In this document: one piece after another, positions 45,046 through 52,796 of the stretch
Numbering within the stretch: the first letter of the stretch is position 1
Layout: each line of letters starts with the position of its first letter
Origin: an uncultured Paracoccaceae bacterium
Lineage (GTDB): Bacteria > Pseudomonadota > Alphaproteobacteria > Rhodobacterales > Rhodobacteraceae
NCBI GenBank assembly: GCA_947487205.1
Contig: CANKVU010000012.1
Location: 62,001 to 126,000 of the forward strand
Direction of reading: 5' to 3'
Length of the DNA stretch: 64,000 bases
Notes under the pieces: model-generated
Databases searched by the model: none
Told to the model about the DNA's origin: nothing
The model's input: only the letters and a program-made list of their open reading frames with translations
Translations under genes and position numbers: made by a program

Positions 45046-45503
45046 CCGGCCGCTCGCTGATGATCCTCGCCGCGATGGGCTCGGCGGTCCTCCTGTTCGG
45101 GGCCTACGGCTTCGAGGCGCTGGGCTATGCGCCCTGCAAGATGTGCCTGTGGCAGCGCTGGCCCCACCTGGCCGCCATTTCGCTCGGCCTCGCGGCGATC
45201 GCCTGGGCGGTGCGGCCCGTGGCGGCGCTCGGGGCGCTGGCGGCGTCGACGACCGCCGGGATCGGGCTGTTCCACACCGGGGTGGAGCGTGGCTGGTGGC
45301 CGGGTCCCTCGTCCTGTTCGGGGGGAGCTTCGCTCGGCGGACTGAGCGGCCAGGACCTTCTTTCGACCGACACGCTCGACCGGGTCGTGATGTGCGACGA
45401 GGTGGCTTGGTCTCTCCTCGGCCTGTCGATGGCGTCGTGGAACGCGATCCTGTCGCTGGTCCTCGCGGGGATCTGGGTTGCGGCGTACCGCCGCGCGGCG
45501 TGA
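45042..45503 (+). CDS. dsbB: disulfide bond formation protein B
   Basis: 153 residues, four membrane helices. The first periplasmic loop holds C32-C35 (APCKMCLWQRW) and the second C92 and C118, the two redox pairs that pass electrons from DsbA to quinone. The start overlaps the VTT-protein stop, so the two are co-translated. Confidence 0.92.
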   Translation: MTGRSLMILAAMGSAVLLFGAYGFEALGYAPCKMCLWQRWPHLAAISLGLAAIAWAVRPVAALGALAASTTAGIGLFHTGVERGWWPGPSSCSGGASLGGLSGQDLLSTDTLDRVVMCDEVAWSLLGLSMASWNAILSLVLAGIWVAAYRRAA

Positions 45504-45564
45504 GGCGACGCCCCCCGTCCGGACGCGGTCCGCGGCGGCCCTGTACCAACGAGGGAGCAAATCC

Positions 45565-46482
45565 ATGGCCGACATCACCCTGATCGGCGTTCCTATCGAT
45601 TGCGGCAAGGAACGAGCGGGCTGCCTCATGGGGCCCGACGCCTATCGCGTCGCGGGGATCGAGGGCACGTTGACCGCGCTGGGCCACAGGGTTCGCGACG
45701 CGGGCAATCTCGCCCCCGGCGCGGATTGGGACGTACCCGGGATGGGCGTTTTGCATCGGCCGGGCGCGGTCGCGGCCTGGACGGACGCGATCGCCAGGAC
45801 GGCGCGGTCGAGCCGTGGCCTGCCGATCTTCCTCGGCGGCGATCACGCGCTCGCGCTCGGCAGCATCGCGGGCATGGCGGCGCGCGCCGCGGACCTGGGC
45901 CGCCCGTTCTTCCTGCTCTGGCTCGATGCCCATTCGGATTTCCACACCCTCCGGACGACCCGGTCCGGCAATCTCCACGGCACGCCGGTCGCCTATGTCA
46001 CCGGGCAGCCCGATTTCGAGGGGTTCCCGCCGCTGATCCGGGCCGTGCCGCCCGACCATGTCGCGATGATCGGCCTCCGCTCCGTCGACCCCGGCGAGCG
46101 CGACCGGCTGTCGGGCACCGGCGCGCGCACGCACGACATGCGCGAGATCGACGAGACCGGCATGGCGGCCCCGCTGCGCGATTTCCTCGAATGCGTGGCC
46201 GCGGCGCGCGATCCGATGCTGCACGTGTCGCTGGACGTGGATTTCCTCGACCCTTCCATCGCGCCCGGCGTGGGGACCACCGTCCCCGGCGGGGCCACGT
46301 TCCGCGAAGCGCACCTGGTGATGGAGATGTTGAGCGAATCGGGCCTCGTGACCTCGCTCGACCTGGTGGAGCTGAACCCCGCGCTCGACGAGCGAGGCCG
46401 CACCGCGCGGCTGATGATCGAACTGACGGCCTCGCTGATGGGCAAACGCGTCTTCGACCGGCCGACCCGACCCCGCGGCTAG
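45565..46482 (+). CDS. arginase
   Basis: 305 residues of the ureohydrolase family. The binuclear manganese ligands lie in GGDHALALG (91-94), DAHSD (121-125) and SLDVDFLDP (222-230). The length and pattern (ADITLIGVPIDCGKERAGC, GNLHGTPVAYVTG) fit arginase better than agmatinase, though arginase-like relatives act on other guanidino compounds. It would split arginine into ornithine and urea. GAGGGAG precedes the ATG. Its TAG stop shares a CTAG with the thioesterase gene. Confidence 0.88.
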   Translation: MADITLIGVPIDCGKERAGCLMGPDAYRVAGIEGTLTALGHRVRDAGNLAPGADWDVPGMGVLHRPGAVAAWTDAIARTARSSRGLPIFLGGDHALALGSIAGMAARAADLGRPFFLLWLDAHSDFHTLRTTRSGNLHGTPVAYVTGQPDFEGFPPLIRAVPPDHVAMIGLRSVDPGERDRLSGTGARTHDMREIDETGMAAPLRDFLECVAAARDPMLHVSLDVDFLDPSIAPGVGTTVPGGATFREAHLVMEMLSESGLVTSLDLVELNPALDERGRTARLMIELTASLMGKRVFDRPTRPRG

Positions 46483-46895
46483 CGCCCGGGCGGGATGGAA
46501 TAGGTCAGGGAGGCGCGGGCCACCGGCCCTTCGCTCGCCTGCGAGCGGATGAGCGCGTCCCCCACGGCAAGGCGGCGGCCGAGCTTGAGGATGCGGACAT
46601 CCGCCCGAAGCGGCGCCTCCGCCTCGGGCCGGCGCAGGAAGTCGATGCTGCAATTCGTGGTGACCGCCAGTGCGGCGGGCCCGATCCGCGCCAGGATCGC
46701 GAGGTAGACCCCCACATCCGCCAGCGCGAAGAGCGTCGGCCCCGACACCGTTCCCCCGGGGCGCAGGTGGCGCGGGCCCGCGTCGAGGCGCAGCGTCAAT
46801 CCGTCCGGGTCGCTGCGCTCGATCGCGAACTCCTCGGCGACCTGGGGAAATTCCCGGGCGAGGAAGTCGTCCAGCGCCCCGATATCCATCCGCAT
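46479..46895 (-). CDS. PaaI-type hotdog-fold thioesterase
   Basis: 138 residues. GGTVSGPTLFALADVGVYLAI is the hotdog helix with the catalytic Asp in ADVG (quoted in part), followed by NCSIDFLRRPEAEAPL and GDALIRSQ. PaaI-type enzymes hydrolyse acyl- or aryl-CoA esters. GGAG stands eight bases before the ATG at 46895; a second ATG follows two codons later. It is divergent from the enoyl-CoA hydratase gene. Confidence 0.85.
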   Translation of the reverse strand: MRMDIGALDDFLAREFPQVAEEFAIERSDPDGLTLRLDAGPRHLRPGGTVSGPTLFALADVGVYLAILARIGPAALAVTTNCSIDFLRRPEAEAPLRADVRILKLGRRLAVGDALIRSQASEGPVARASLTYSIPPGR

Positions 46896-47024
46896 TCCGC
46901 ACACTCCGCCCTGCTCCGGTTCCGCCCGCACCATTTCCCGCCCGCGGCGGGGCGTCAAACCGCGACGGCATTGACGCGGTATCGCGCGGATGGCCAGATC
47001 GGCCCCACCCGGAGGAGGACGGAC

Positions 47025-47807
47025 ATGCTGAGACGTGAGGACGACGGTGCGGTCGCGCGCCTGACCATGGACGCCCCCGAACGGCTGAACGCCCTGTCGG
47101 ACGAGATGCTGGCGGCGCTGGCGGCCGCGTTCGACGATCTGTCCCGCGACCGCGCCATCCGCGTGGTGATCCTCGGCGGGGCGGGGCGGGCCTTCTGCGC
47201 GGGTCACGATCTGCGCCAGATGCAGGCCAAGCGGCAGGCCGGGGATCGGGGTGCCGCGGGCCTGCACGACCTCTTCACCCGCTGCGCGGAGGTGATGCAA
47301 GCCATCCCCCGCCTGCCCCAGCCCGTGATCGCCGAGGTGCACGGCGTCGCCGTCGCGGCCGGGTGCCAGCTCGTCGCCTCGTGCGACATGGCCGTGGCCG
47401 CGCACGGGACCCGATTCGGGGTAAACGGCGTAAATATCGGCCTTTTCTGCTCGACGCCGATGGTCGCTCTGAGCCGCAACGTGCCTCGCAAGCGCGCGTT
47501 CGAAATGCTGACGACCGGCCGCCTGATCCAGACGGACGAGGCGCTGGACCTGGGCCTGATCAACCGCGCGGTGCCCGCGGACGAGTTGCCGGATGCCACG
47601 CGGGACCTGGCCCGGACCGTAGCCGACAAGCTCGGCAGCGCCGTTCGGGTCGGCAAGCGCGCCTTCTACGAGCAGGCCGAGATGGACCTTGCCGCCGCCT
47701 ACGCGCATACCGGGCAGGTCATGGTCGAGAACATGCTCGACCGCGATACCGAGGAGGGAATCGACGCCTTCTTGGAGAAACGTCCGCCCGGCTGGCAGCA
47801 GGGCTAG
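47025..47807 (+). CDS. enoyl-CoA hydratase/isomerase family protein
   Basis: 260 residues, crotonase fold. GRAFCAGHDLRQM and EVHGVAVAAGCQLVASCDMA (partial) form the oxyanion hole; GVNIGLFCSTPMVALSR is typical of the ECHDC3-like branch. The usual pair of catalytic glutamates is not evident, so activity other than hydration is possible. GGAGGAGGA gives a strong ribosome binding site. It converges with the CoA-binding protein gene at a shared CTAG. Confidence 0.87.
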   Translation: MLRREDDGAVARLTMDAPERLNALSDEMLAALAAAFDDLSRDRAIRVVILGGAGRAFCAGHDLRQMQAKRQAGDRGAAGLHDLFTRCAEVMQAIPRLPQPVIAEVHGVAVAAGCQLVASCDMAVAAHGTRFGVNGVNIGLFCSTPMVALSRNVPRKRAFEMLTTGRLIQTDEALDLGLINRAVPADELPDATRDLARTVADKLGSAVRVGKRAFYEQAEMDLAAAYAHTGQVMVENMLDRDTEEGIDAFLEKRPPGWQQG

Positions 47808-48268
47808 CCGATCCTGGAGGAGATCACGCCGGTCGCGAAGCCGCCCATCCGCAGCTCGCCGAAGAGCCGCTGATACTCGATCTTGGGACAGCGGTTCATC
47901 ACCACCTCGACACCGCAGGACCGCGCCCGCTCGGCGGCGGCCGCATCTTCGACGCCGATCTGCATCCAGATCACCCTGAGCCCCGGCATGACCTCCAGCG
48001 CGTGGTCGACGATCCCGGGCACGTGCTCGGAGCGGCGAAAGATGTCGAGCATCTCGACCTCTTGCGGCAGATCGGCCAAGTCGCCCACGACCGCGCGTCC
48101 GAAAAGGTCCTGGCCCACGAGGCCGGGATTGACGGAATGCACGCGGAACCCCTTGAGGGACAGATAGCGGGCGACGTAGTGGCTGGGCCGCACCGGGTTG
48201 GCCGAGACGCCAAGGCACGCCACGTCGCGCACGGAGCCCAGAATTCGACGAAAGTCCGCGTCGGTCAT
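47804..48268 (-). CDS. CoA-binding (YccU-type) domain protein
   Basis: 154 residues, a single Rossmann-like CoA-binding domain: VACLGVSANPVRPSHYVARYL, GFRVHSVNPGLVGQ, EVEMLDIFRRSEHV (partial) and IWMQIGVEDAAAAERARSCG (partial). Homologues bind CoA or nucleotide and are of unclear function. AGGGAT precedes the ATG. It lies downstream of rlmB on the same strand but is separated from it by a strong terminator. Confidence 0.85.
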   Translation of the reverse strand: MTDADFRRILGSVRDVACLGVSANPVRPSHYVARYLSLKGFRVHSVNPGLVGQDLFGRAVVGDLADLPQEVEMLDIFRRSEHVPGIVDHALEVMPGLRVIWMQIGVEDAAAAERARSCGVEVVMNRCPKIEYQRLFGELRMGGFATGVISSRIG

Positions 48269-48314
48269 GTCGCGATGATCCCTACCCGGCCGCGATCCGC
48301 AAGATCGCCTCGGC

Positions 48315-48348
48315 AAAAAAAATGGCCCGGAGGGTAACGTCCGGGCCA
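48315..48348 (-). terminator. Rho-independent terminator downstream of rlmB
   Basis: On the minus strand TGGCCCGGA (48348-48340) pairs perfectly with TCCGGGCCA (48331-48323), loop of 8, followed by TTTTTTTT (48322-48315). It stands 113 bases after the rlmB stop and just before the CoA-binding gene, separating the two transcripts. Confidence 0.88.
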
Positions 48349-48460
48349 AAGTGTCGGAACGAGGGACAGTGATCGCACCGGACGTTCCGCATCCGGCGCT
48401 GAACCTGATGTGGGAGGGCAACAATCGCGAAAAAAGAGGCGTCGCGCCGTTGTGAACGCG

Positions 48461-49234
48461 CTAGCCCCGCGAGGCGGCATAGAGCGCCACGGCGGCGGCG
48501 TTTGAGACGTTCAGCGATCCGAACGCCCCCGCCGCGCCAATTCGAACGAGGGCGTCGCAGCATTCGCGCGTCCGGGCCCGCAGGCCCGGCCCCTCCGCCC
48601 CCAGGACGAGGACGAGCGGGCGCGTTCCCGCCCCCGCGGCCGCCTCGGCGACCTCATGCGCGCCGTCGCCGTCGAGACCGAGGCAGACGAATCCCATCGC
48701 CCGCAGGCGCAGGAGGCTGTCGGAGAGGTTGCCGATTCTGAGATAGGGCTGGCGTTCGAGCGCCCCCGACGCGGTCTTGGCGAGCGCGCCGGTCTCGGGC
48801 GGCGAATGCCGGGCGGGAGCGATGACCGCCCGCGCCCCGAACACCTCGGCCGAGCGCAGGATCGCGCCGACATTGTGCGGATCCGTCACCCGGTCCAGCG
48901 CGACGATCGGCCCGCCGGTTCCGAGCGCCACCGTCTCGAGGCTGCCCCAATCCAGCGGCTGCACCTCGAGCGCGGCGCCCTGATGCACCGATCCCGGGTC
49001 GAGGGGCGCCGGGAACCTGCGCGGATCGGCCTCCTCGATCGCGATCCCCGCCTCGGGCACGGCCTCGCCCAGCCGGTCGCGCGCGTTCCGTGTCAGGACG
49101 AGCCGGAGCTTCTCGCGTGCCGGGTTCCGCAGGGCGTCCCGCACCGCGTGGAGGCCGAACAGCCAGACGGTTTCGCGGGCCGCCGCGCGCCGACCCTGCT
49201 CCTTTTCGACGACCCATTTCGGTTTCCGGACCAT
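48461..49234 (-). CDS. rlmB: 23S rRNA 2'-O-methyltransferase (TrmH/SpoU family, RlmB)
   Basis: 257 residues. A substrate-binding N-terminus (WLFGLHAVRDALRNP) precedes the SpoU knot: ALDRVTDPHNVGAILRSAEVFGA (partial), LVLVLGAEGPGLR and the C-terminal GSLNVSNAAAVALY. It methylates the ribose of G2251 in 23S rRNA with SAM. It has a 3' untranslated stretch of about 110 bases ending in a strong terminator. The promoter region is shared with the divergent tRNA-Tyr gene. Confidence 0.92.
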   Translation of the reverse strand: MVRKPKWVVEKEQGRRAAARETVWLFGLHAVRDALRNPAREKLRLVLTRNARDRLGEAVPEAGIAIEEADPRRFPAPLDPGSVHQGAALEVQPLDWGSLETVALGTGGPIVALDRVTDPHNVGAILRSAEVFGARAVIAPARHSPPETGALAKTASGALERQPYLRIGNLSDSLLRLRAMGFVCLGLDGDGAHEVAEAAAGAGTRPLVLVLGAEGPGLRARTRECCDALVRIGAAGAFGSLNVSNAAAVALYAASRG

Positions 49235-49281
49235 GACCCGGCTTTCACCGCAGGCGCCGGCGATTTCAAGCGAATTTCGCC

Positions 49282-49310
49282 TTGACGGTCCGCGGCCCCG
49301 CAGATACGTC
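49282..49310 (+). promoter_or_regulatory. promoter of tRNA-Tyr
   Basis: TTGACG (49282-49287), 17-base spacer, TACGTC (49305-49310). The start would fall near 49317, about 12 bases before the mature tRNA. Confidence 0.5.
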
Positions 49311-49328
49311 CGCGCCCACGGCTACTGT

Positions 49329-49412
49329 GGGCGACAGGCCGCAAGGTGTGGCAGGGGACTGTAACTCCCTCGCGGAGACGCACGCTAGGTTCGATTCCTA
49401 GGTCGCCCACCA
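49329..49412 (+). tRNA. tRNA-Tyr (anticodon GTA), type II with unusual position 8
   Basis: 84 nt with encoded CCA. Acceptor GGGCGAC/GTCGCCC, discriminator A; anticodon stem GGGGA/TCCCT with loop CTGTAAC, anticodon GTA; long variable arm of 14 nt; T-arm CTAGG-TTCGATT-CCTAG. The D-stem is only three pairs, and position 8 is A where U is nearly universal. Confidence 0.93.
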
Positions 49413-49508
49413 TTTCCCCATTACCAGTTCCACATCGCGATTGTCGGAAATCCGACAATCGGGCGGATTGCGTCCGCATGGACCGTGTTTCGCAGGGGTG
49501 GTCGGGGA

Positions 49509-49585
49509 TGGTACCGCCTCCCCGGCTTGAACGGGGGACCTCTAGATCCACAATCTAGCGCTCTAACCAACTGAGCTAAGGCGGC
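49509..49585 (-). tRNA. tRNA-His (anticodon GTG), alphaproteobacterial type without G-1
   Basis: 77 nt with encoded CCA. Acceptor GCCGCCT pairs with AGGCGGT through a G1-U72 wobble; the discriminator is A73, and the base before G1 is U, so the G-1:C73 identity pair is absent. Anticodon stem CTAGA/TCTAG, loop TTGTGGA, anticodon GTG. This form is known from many alphaproteobacteria with a divergent HisRS. Confidence 0.95.
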
Positions 49586-49595
49586 ACGTTTGCGC

Positions 49596-49624
49596 CCAAT
49601 ACCCGGGCCGCGCCGGGGATGCAA
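49596..49624 (-). promoter_or_regulatory. promoter of tRNA-His
   Basis: Minus-strand TTGCAT (49624-49619), 17-base spacer, TATTGG (49601-49596), ten bases before the mature 5' end. Spacing is ideal. Confidence 0.6.
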
Positions 49625-49727
49625 GCGGGCAGCGGCCGGCCGTTGGGGCTTGCGGCGCCTGTCGGGCGCAACTAGCGAGGGGCGCCTGAGGGGCGGATGC
49701 CCCATCATTGGGGAAAGGAAATTGGTC

Positions 49728-49931
49728 ATGGGCATCAACGACCCGAGCGACGCCAGCGCCAACCTTCAGATCGGGCCCACCGATTCCGGCATGGTGCGCC
49801 TTTATGTCGAGGCCGAGGGCGGGATCGAGGTGCCGATGGATTTCGATCCCGAGGAGGCCGAGGAGATCGCCGAGGAAATCCGGGCCGCGGCCCAGTCGGC
49901 CCGGTCCTTCGCCTCCAAGAAGCGGCGCTAG
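49728..49931 (+). CDS. DUF6324 family small protein
   Basis: 67 residues, soluble and acidic in the middle (EVPMDFDPEEAEEIAEEIRAA in part) with a basic end (ASKKRR). I recognise it as the DUF6324 type of Rhodobacteraceae, of unknown function. AAGGAA stands eight bases before the ATG. It shares a CTAG at its stop with the convergent mmcB gene. Confidence 0.75.
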   Translation: MGINDPSDASANLQIGPTDSGMVRLYVEAEGGIEVPMDFDPEEAEEIAEEIRAAAQSARSFASKKRR

Positions 49932-50389
49932 CCCCCGTTCAGACCGGCGCCGGGATCGCGCAGGGCCTGCAGCCGGCGCGCGGCATGGGTCGCGAATTTC
50001 TGGATCAACGCCTTGCGCCGGGCCGGCGCCAGGCGCGATTCGGCCGGCATCCGCACGATCTCGGCGTCATAGGCGTCCGCGACGATCAAGCCGGATTCGG
50101 GCGGCAGGAGCTCGTCCGGAAACGTCCGGTCGACGGCCCAGAAATACCGGTCGCACCAGGGCAGGTAACCCTGCCACTTCGCGTCGCCGGTGAAATCCGC
50201 GCGGCTCGACTTGCACTCGATCACCCAGATCTCTCCCTTCGGGCCGAGCGCCATGACGTCCACGCGCAATCCGGGCGTGGGGGTCAGTTCCTCGACGCAG
50301 GCGAAACCGTGCGAGGCGAGCGCGCGCCCGACCCCGCGGGCCAGGAGTTGGCCGGGCATGAGACAACGATCGGCGGCGATCTCGGACAT
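49928..50389 (-). CDS. mmcB: MmcB family DNA repair protein
   Basis: 153 residues. The endonuclease-like core has LRVDVMALGPKGEIWVIECKSSRADFTGD (partial) with D, E and K placed as in PD-(D/E)xK folds, then WQGYLPWCDRYFWAVD. In Caulobacter MmcB belongs to the damage response and acts with the ImuABC mutagenesis pathway. No clear LexA box is visible upstream. The Shine-Dalgarno sequence is weak, so a somewhat different start is possible. Confidence 0.82.
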   Translation of the reverse strand: MSEIAADRCLMPGQLLARGVGRALASHGFACVEELTPTPGLRVDVMALGPKGEIWVIECKSSRADFTGDAKWQGYLPWCDRYFWAVDRTFPDELLPPESGLIVADAYDAEIVRMPAESRLAPARRKALIQKFATHAARRLQALRDPGAGLNGG

Positions 50390-50713
50390 GGCGCGCTGAT
50401 GAACAGATCGGAAACGAAAATCAAGTCCGCTCCCGGCTTGCCACGGCCCGGCAGCGTCCCTAACTTGCGGTTCAGGCGGGCACTGCCCTTCTCGTGCCGG
50501 GCAAAATTCCGGTGGCCTTAATCAATTCCGAGGGAGCTGGCTCTGGCCGGACCGTGGTTCGACTACCTGGCGCCCACCTGCTTAGTCAGGTCCTCGGGAA
50601 TTTAGTACCCGACGGTCGCGGCGGTCCCGCCGATCCTACCGCAACGTCGTGATTTGGCATGCATCCCCCGGACCGGCATAGTGCCGGAACCGCCCTGGAT
50701 GAGAGTGCCGCGC
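50390..50713. other. gene-free stretch with three short hairpins
   Basis: No credible gene. Within 57 bases lie three stem-loops in a row: ACCTG-CTTAGT-CAGGT (50576-50591), TCGGG-AATTTAGTA-CCCGA (50594-50612) and CGGCG-GTCC-CGCCG (50619-50632, approximately). I do not recognise a known RNA family. It precedes the broken membrane gene and follows the mmcB start. Confidence 0.4.
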
Positions 50714-52005
50714 ATGACCGACCGTACCGACCCACGCCACGCGCGCGAGATCGAGAACCATCTGTCGTGGCTCGACAGCTTCTCGGGAGCGGCATTGGGG
50801 GTGCTGGCGGCGGCGTCGGGGATCTACACCTATCTGGGCGTCTCGTCGCTGCTCGACGATGACGGGGCGCTGTCGGTCTTTGCCGCGCTGGCCTATTCCA
50901 TCGCCGTGTCGGTCGGCATCTTCGTCTTCTAGTCCTACCTGATGCGCCTGATGCCCGCGATGCGGACGGCCTCGTCGCGCCTGGGCCTTCTCGGGGCGAT
51001 GGCATTGGGCTCGCTGGCCATCGTCGCGATGTCGTCGTGGCTCAATGCCGCGGCCCTTGCCGGAGCGGCGGCGGTGGAGCAGCACCTGGCCCGTACCGTG
51101 CAGGATTACCAAGGCGAGCTGGAGCGCGCCCACGACATCGCCATCTCGGGCCAGTCGCTGGAGCGCGACGTGGCCCGCGTGCGGCAGAGTTTCGAGGATC
51201 TGTCCCAACAGGAAGCCACGGGGTCGCTGTCGGGGATCGCCGGGCGCGGCGCGGTCTTTCGCGTCCTGACCCAGAAGGCCGAGGAGCTGGCCGCACTGGA
51301 GGAGCAGATCACCCAGCAGGGCCCGGCCGTCGCGACGGCCTTCGCCGAGGGCAACCAGATCCTGAGCCGCATGCGATCCCTGACCGTCGAGCCCGGCCCG
51401 GTAGAGGCGCGCTCGGTGGAGTTCAGCGAGGATGCCGTGCGCCTGGCCGGGATCATCAGCCAGTTGCGACAGCTTTCCGTGGCACCGCTCGTCACCCGCG
51501 CGGCGAACGATCTGGCCGCCTCGGTCGTCCGCCCGGCCCTGTCCCGGACCGAGGCGACCGCCGACGGGCAGCGGGCGACCATCGATTCGGTCCTGGGCGT
51601 GCTCGAGCAGCGCGCGCAGACCCTCGCGGGAGCGGCTGCCGCGGTCGAGGCGATGGCGCCGCCCGCGGAGGTCAGCTACACCCCGATCTCGTCGGCGGAT
51701 GCGGTGATCCGGTACGCGGGCAACTTTGTGCCCTCCTGGGCCGGCGCGATCGCCATCGACCTGCTGCCGGCGGTCCTGGTCTTCATCCTGATGGTCAGCC
51801 ATGCCGCGATCCGTACCGCGCGCGGCGGCGGTGCGGCCTCCGAGGATCAGATGACGGTGGCCGAACTCAGGGCCGCCCTCCACGCCCTGCGCGATGTCCA
51901 GGGGCGGGATCAGGCACCGCAGACCGGTCGCCCAGCCCCCCCCATCCAGAGCCGTCGGAGGCCGCCGCCCCCGCGCCGACACCGATCCGCGGCCGCCTTG
52001 AATGA
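50714..52005 (+). pseudogene. multi-TM membrane protein gene interrupted by an amber codon and a frameshift
   Basis: One reading frame runs from the ATG at 50714 through a TAG at 50930-50932 and on for over 330 codons in the same frame. The stop cuts the second membrane helix (GIFVF*SYLMRLMP); TGG to TAG would explain it. Three N-terminal helices, a periplasmic helical, coiled-coil-like region (about 110-320) and a fourth helix (AIDLLPAVLVFILMVSHA) follow. At a run of eight C (51936-51943) a -1 shift gives a Pro/Ala-rich tail ending at 52005, overlapping the next gene by ATGA; without it the frame turns into Arg/Pro-rich sequence. I do not recognise the family. It may be a recent pseudogene, a recoded gene or sequence error. 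Confidence 0.65.
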
Positions 52006-52763
52006 CGGCCCGTCCAGGGCGCGTCATCAAGGGGATCTTCGCCTTGCAGATCGCCCTCGGGGCGGCGCTGGTCGTGGGCGACATCCCCCTCGGCATGCCC
52101 CGCCTGCCGGGCGGCGACCGCGCGCCCGCCCTCGAACAGCCCGTCCGCCCCGGCGACCAGACGCGGCGCTATCGCCCCGACGCCCTGCCCGACGACGGGA
52201 CGAACCGGCCGTTCCCCTCCCCGGCGGACCTTCCCGACCGTCTGGCGCTGGAGACGGCGGAGATCGACGGCCGCCCCGTGATGCGGATGCTCGGCACGAT
52301 CGCACCCGGCGACGGAGAACGCGTCACGGGCCTTCTCGCCGAGCGCATCGCGGCGGCGCCCGCGACTGAGCTCTTCATCAATTCGCCGGGCGGTTCGGTG
52401 GACGATGCGTTGGAAATAGGGCGCGCCATCCGGCGCATGGATCTTGCGACCGCCATCGCGGCGGGCGATGTCTGCCTGTCTGCCTGTCCCTACCTGCTTG
52501 CCGGGGGCACCACGCGGAGCGTGGACGCCGCGGGGTCCGTGGGCGTCCATCAGCATTACTTCGGCGAGAACACGGTCCTGCCGGCCTTCCTCGCCGTCAA
52601 AGACGTGCAGCGCGGCCAGGGGCGGGTCATGGCCTATCTCGACGAGATGGGCATCGACCCGATGGTGATGCAACATGCCCTGACGACGCCCCCGGAGGAG
52701 ATCTATGTCCTCGTGCCGGAGGAACTGGAGCGATACCGTCTGGTCACGCCCGTGGCGGAATGA
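52002..52763 (+). CDS. membrane-anchored ClpP-class serine protease-like protein
   Basis: 253 residues. One N-terminal helix (about 9-26) anchors a ClpP/crotonase-like domain: FINSPGGSVDDALEIGRAIR (127-146, in part), CLSACPYLLAGG with a likely nucleophile S160, and VGVHQHYFGE with H183/H185. This resembles the periplasmic ClpP-like proteins of COG3904, whose substrates are unknown. The ATGA overlap with the multi-TM gene before it, after correcting its frame, suggests the two proteins work together. Confidence 0.8.
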   Translation: MTARPGRVIKGIFALQIALGAALVVGDIPLGMPRLPGGDRAPALEQPVRPGDQTRRYRPDALPDDGTNRPFPSPADLPDRLALETAEIDGRPVMRMLGTIAPGDGERVTGLLAERIAAAPATELFINSPGGSVDDALEIGRAIRRMDLATAIAAGDVCLSACPYLLAGGTTRSVDAAGSVGVHQHYFGENTVLPAFLAVKDVQRGQGRVMAYLDEMGIDPMVMQHALTTPPEEIYVLVPEELERYRLVTPVAE

Positions 52764-52796
52764 CGGGGCGCGCCCAGGGCACGCCCCGCCCGTCGA

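Noticed and set aside
50520-50600. tRNA- or tmRNA-like sequence (GGTTCGA in the gap after mmcB)
   Set aside because: The flanking bases do not form a 5-bp T-stem, and no acceptor or anticodon arm can be paired.
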